Source of the DNA: Lingula anatina
Taxonomy: Eukaryota > Brachiopoda > Lingulata > Lingulida > Lingulidae
Assembly: GCF_001039355.2 (NCBI RefSeq)
Contig: NW_019775445.1
Location: 308,062 to 372,061 of the forward strand
Direction: 5' to 3'
DNA: 64,000 bases
A program made the position numbers and the translations under genes. This document shows positions 60,801 to 64,000 of the stretch, in pieces; the stretch's first letter is position 1, and each line of letters opens with the position of its first letter. The notes under the pieces were generated by a model. It saw only the letters and a list, made by a program, of their open reading frames with translations, ran no database searches and had not been told where the DNA came from.

Positions 60801-63800
60801 AGGGTCATTCTTTCACCTTTTGAAAATATATATACAAACCTTTATTTGGATGGTACTGTAGATAAAAATTGTGTTTCATTGTCTTGCAAAACAGTTTTCA
60901 GTTAAATCATTTATTCAACTAGCACTTTTATCACTGACAAAAGAAACTGGATAATATTCTTTTCTATTTTATGGGAAATGTTTATTAAGGTTGGGTTGTA
61001 GGAGAAACTGTTATTTGTGGTTTTTATCTTTATTTACTTTTATTGATATCATATTTATTTTCTATCAGTTCCTNNNNNNNNNNNNNNNNNNNNNNNNNNN
61101 NNNNNNNNNNNNNNNNNNNNNNNNNNNNNNNNNNNNNNNNNNNNNNNNNNNNNNNNNNNNNNNNNNNNNNTTTCTTTCCTTTTTTTTTTTTTTTTTTTTT
61201 TTTTTTTGTGGAGGGAGGGGATAAAATCACATTTTCACACTATTATGAACTTCAGATCATATTGATAAAAATAAAGAATGAATGTTTTCCAGTTAGTTCA
61301 GAATAAAGGTCCTATAATATTACTTCATATCTGTCAACATTTTATGAATGGGTACATTAATTTGAAAATGGGAGTTGGTGTTTTCATTGTCTTTCTCAGT
61401 AAAAATTAAAGCTTAATGAAATAACAGGACAGGATATGTACATATTTTTTATAGTTACATTAATATAATTTTTTCCCAAATTCCGGAGGTGGCTTGTTGC
61501 AGAATGTGTTTAATTTTTTCATCTGAATCAAGATTTACAATCTTAGTAGCTGACAACCAGTAAATTAATGAGAGAAAAGATGTGACTGGAAATTCTGCTT
61601 TTTGTGTGAACATCAATGCTTTTTTCTATAACAGGACAAAGTGGGATATTTGCATATATTTATATTCTGTTGCCCTTAATATGAAATAATAATCCACCCA
61701 TTAATATATATCTACTATAATAACCGTTACAGGTGGATGGAGTATTCCTAGTCATGATTGGGGTAGGCGCATGCCAAACTGTGGTGATGAAACAAAAAAA
61801 TTTAAAGTGCACTTTCCCAAATTCATACATAGTACCTACCAGCAGAATGAATGTATTTGGCATATAATAGAGAAAGAAATCATTTTTTGAGGATTGTTCT
61901 GTATTTAGGATTTATTTTAGCTTGTTTCCAGGTTTTGCTATTTTGTGGCCATTGAATGAATGGTTGATTCCTGATTGTTGCATAGTGTGATTCAGAAATT
62001 TAGACACTCCATTCCATGTATTTGAGCTCATCCCAATTCTTAAACTCAAATAACTTGATAAGAAATGCACAGAAAATGTTGAGTTGATGGCAAACCAATC
62101 GACTTTTTGAAAAATGAAGGGCATGTGTTCTAATAAGAAATGTTAGAGATTTTTGCAGGACTTTTGAATGAAACTTTAGGACTTTGGATTAGAAAAAAAA
62201 ATGAAAATAAACAGCATTTTACACTGTAATATTGCTAAATATGTGCTGCTTGCATGTTCTCCGTGCATTTAATCAAATGAAGCTAGACTCAAGTCTAGCC
62301 TTGCTTTTATGCAGCTTGTTAGCAGCATGGATATTAATATTTCTTTATTGTATAAATGCTTGACTTTTACCTCTGTCTTCCTGTGTTATTAACAGCATGT
62401 TACTTACTGGATCAATAAAAAATACCAGACCAGGTTTTAATCATTTTGTAAGGTAGTAGAGGTTTATTTTTATTTTTAGGCAGGGCACTATATAAATAAA
62501 AAGTTGATTGAATTTAGCAGTGAAGGCCAAGTCTGCATAACTTTCGATATTAAGCATACTTTTTTATTTTTTCTTTTCTTCCACATGTAAATAGTTGTCT
62601 CTCTTTTGCCTGGTCTGGCATCGATTTCATTTCAATTTACAGACCTTTTTACACAAGAATGTTATTTATTTATTTTATAAAACAGATGCCCGCCACTCGG
62701 ATAAATCAACAAGCAACCTGGCTCTTCAGAGGTCTGACAGTACAACAGAGTTTCAGCCTATTGGACCAAACCGTGAAGTGGAATATTTTTTTGCTTCCGA
62801 TGCCAGGTATAAGTTACATACATATTTCCACTTCTCATCGTCAGTATGAAGGTAAACTAAAGATCCATATCATCAATGTCACTTATTTCACCAGCATGTC
62901 AAGATTGTTGCCAGAAGTCTGTGTGTTTCCAAATCTGCCAATTACTCAAAATGTTCAAATTCCTCACTGTATCAATGCTTTATTTTTGTCAAGATTTATC
63001 TTTTTCAGATACTCACAAAAACATACTTTCTGGCATGATCTTCATCATCCTTATTCTGTTTTTAAACTTAAAAATTCTCTTTATCGTATATTAGCAAAAC
63101 AATTTTAGGGGAATATCATAAATCATTTTTTTTTAAATTTTAGTGAGCAGTAACAATATAGTAATCTGTCTTTCAACAAATATGCGTCAGTGTTGTTGAC
63201 TTCAGTATTCTTTGCTGTCCCTGTTTTCAGTGCCATTAAGATAAAACTTACTTTTAAATATTTATGTCATCCTGGTACAATCTAGTATTGTATGTGTATG
63301 AGGTGTATAATAAATTATGCATATGTATGGATGTAGTATTGATATATTGTTTAACCTTGATTTTCAGGAGCTCTTGTCCAATTCAAGAACTTGGTCTAAA
63401 TGTATATAACATGGTCCATGTCATTCTTTGAAAGAACTGTACACATGTGCAATGTCTTTTTTGCCAGTCATTTCAATGTAGTTATGTGCATTATTCATCT
63501 GCATCTATGTCAAACAAAAACAACCACTTCAGTCTAACCCCAATAAATTATCATAATAAGTGAAATTGCACAGGGGGTTGTAAACAAGTATAATGTTTCC
63601 AAGCAGCTATTCCAATTTGTTGATGATTTTTTCGACTCAAATTTTGTTCACTGAGCCTACAACATAGTCACATGTTTCTGTTTTCAGTGCTATAATAGAA
63701 CACACCAACCAGGTGATCTACCTGGAGGACGATGACGTGGCTGCTGTCAGTGAGGGAGCTCTGTCTATCCACAGGATCAAGAGATCCATTGATGAGTCCA

Positions 63801-63851
63801 CTGTGAGAGAGGTGATCACTCTCAAGATGGAGATTCAGCAGATTATGAAGG
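49552..63851 (+). CDS. GFPT: Glutamine:fructose-6-phosphate aminotransferase, 5' half
   Basis: Rate-limiting, cytosolic enzyme of hexosamine synthesis: glutamine plus fructose-6-phosphate to glucosamine-6-phosphate plus glutamate. Exons in phase: 49552-49558, 55591-55698, 55979-56080, 56253-56381, 56642-56700, 57171-57299, 57981-58042, 58368-58447, 59037-59093, 60631-60654, 62686-62806, 63688-63851 (1042 nt, 347 codons so far; family length about 680). The first exon codes only Met-Cys-Gly, placing the catalytic N-terminal Cys2 of the class II glutaminase domain. Also seen: [62 protein letters not shown], and [20 protein letters not shown] before the sugar-isomerase half, which lies past the right edge. 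Exons 1-3 are also present at 40750-47651. A 97-base N gap falls in intron 10. Confidence 0.96.
51792..51830. repeat. GT microsatellite, allele-specific expansion
   Basis: About 19 GT units in copy C2. The matching site in C1 (about 43012-43032) has only GTGTATATATCTATATATAT. Confidence 0.92.
51993..52163. mobile_element. Short foldback element related to family 2 (GFAT intron 1, copy C2)
   Basis: Arms GGGGCCCATTTAAAACAGTG and, inverted, GGCCTCATTCAGAACAGGGG, followed by GACTAACAGATCC against GGATCCGTTAGTC and ATCAAATATGG against CCGCAGGTCAAATATG. It shares the GGCCxCATTCAGAA end with family 2 but is only about 170 bp. Confidence 0.68.
52680..52880 (+). repeat. Diverged interspersed repeat (allelic copy in C2)
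   Basis: Same element as 43870-44085 on the other haplotype copy. Confidence 0.5.
60631..60654 (+). CDS. GFPT: GFAT 24-nt microexon, probably alternatively spliced
   Basis: Between a pyrimidine-rich acceptor (TTTCCCCTCTTGTGTTGCTG, then GTAG) and donor GTATAT lies a 24-nt phase 1-1 exon coding DKTNEKSK. Including or skipping it keeps frame with exons 9 and 11. It falls in the variable linker between glutaminase and isomerase halves, the same region where vertebrate GFPT1 gains a muscle-specific insert by alternative splicing. Recognition is by splice signals and phase only, so it could be spurious. Confidence 0.55.
61074..61170. other. Assembly gap of 97 N
   Basis: A sized run of N inside GFAT intron 10 followed by a poly-T tract (to about 61207), which probably stopped assembly. 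No exon is missing by phase: exons 10 and 11 still join in frame. Confidence 0.95.
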
Positions 63852-64000
63852 GTGGGTTTAGTTTTGTGCTCTTATTTATTAAAGGGATAACAACTCTTTG
63901 TATGAAATCTTTATTTCACAATAAAACATTGTAAACAACTCAAGAAAATATAAGATATTCTATTTCACCACCAAAAATGGCAGTTAAAGCAATTATTCTA

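Noticed and set aside
61171-61207. Poly-T after the N gap considered as a retroposed poly-A tail
   Set aside because: Flank lost in the gap; no retrogene sequence is visible and simple-repeat assembly failure explains it.
62659-63108. 149-residue plus-strand frame over GFAT exon 11
   Set aside because: It overlaps exon 11 in a different frame from the conserved GFAT reading and runs on into intron; the composition is low-complexity.

Overview
This is an AT-rich, intron-rich animal nuclear window, not a bacterial or viral one. The genes have short phase-consistent exons with GT/AG introns, an intronless eukaryotic tRNA, and many foldback DNA-transposon remnants. Gene content, compact introns and heavy heterozygosity suggest a marine invertebrate, probably a lophotrochozoan such as a mollusc. 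That assignment is inference; no species is claimed.

Layout. (1) 50-24486, minus: the 5' two-thirds of a Mask/ANKHD1/ANKRD17 orthologue. It has an acidic N-terminus, 15 ankyrin repeats, a Gln-rich coiled-coil linker encoded by one 1.5 kb exon, and six repeats of the second ankyrin cluster; the 3' end with the KH domain lies beyond the left edge. (2) 24807-24879, minus: tRNA-Thr(TGT). (3) 27669-30145, minus: a complete eIF4E-binding protein (4E-BP) in three exons. (4) 31571-40363, minus: a complete 13-exon DNA polymerase beta. (5) 40750 onward and 49552-63851, plus: the 5' half of glutamine:fructose-6-phosphate aminotransferase (GFAT/GFPT), head-to-head with POLB across about 380 bp and running off the right edge.

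The dominating structural fact is that three blocks occur twice in direct order, with single-N joins at or next to their edges (N at 2890, 14756, 39011, 47807): mask exons 15-18, mask exons 6-13 plus part of 14, and POLB exons 2-1 with GFAT exons 1-3. Copies are nearly identical in exons, differ in introns by SNPs and indels, and cannot be spliced together in frame. The best reading is that both haplotypes of a very heterozygous diploid were placed in series by the assembler. Because of this the window acts as a natural allele comparison: a 2.6 kb hAT-like transposon with target-site duplication sits in one mask allele only 16 nt upstream of a splice acceptor, and several smaller indels separate the alleles.

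Translation control (4E-BP, and Mask, whose vertebrate orthologue ANKHD1 forms read-through transcripts with EIF4EBP3) lies next to base-excision repair (POLB) and hexosamine synthesis (GFAT). The genes are not an operon, but the linkage echoes vertebrate chromosomes carrying the same families. No new defence system or CRISPR was found. The more novel material is the mobile-element content and its position relative to splice sites and promoters.
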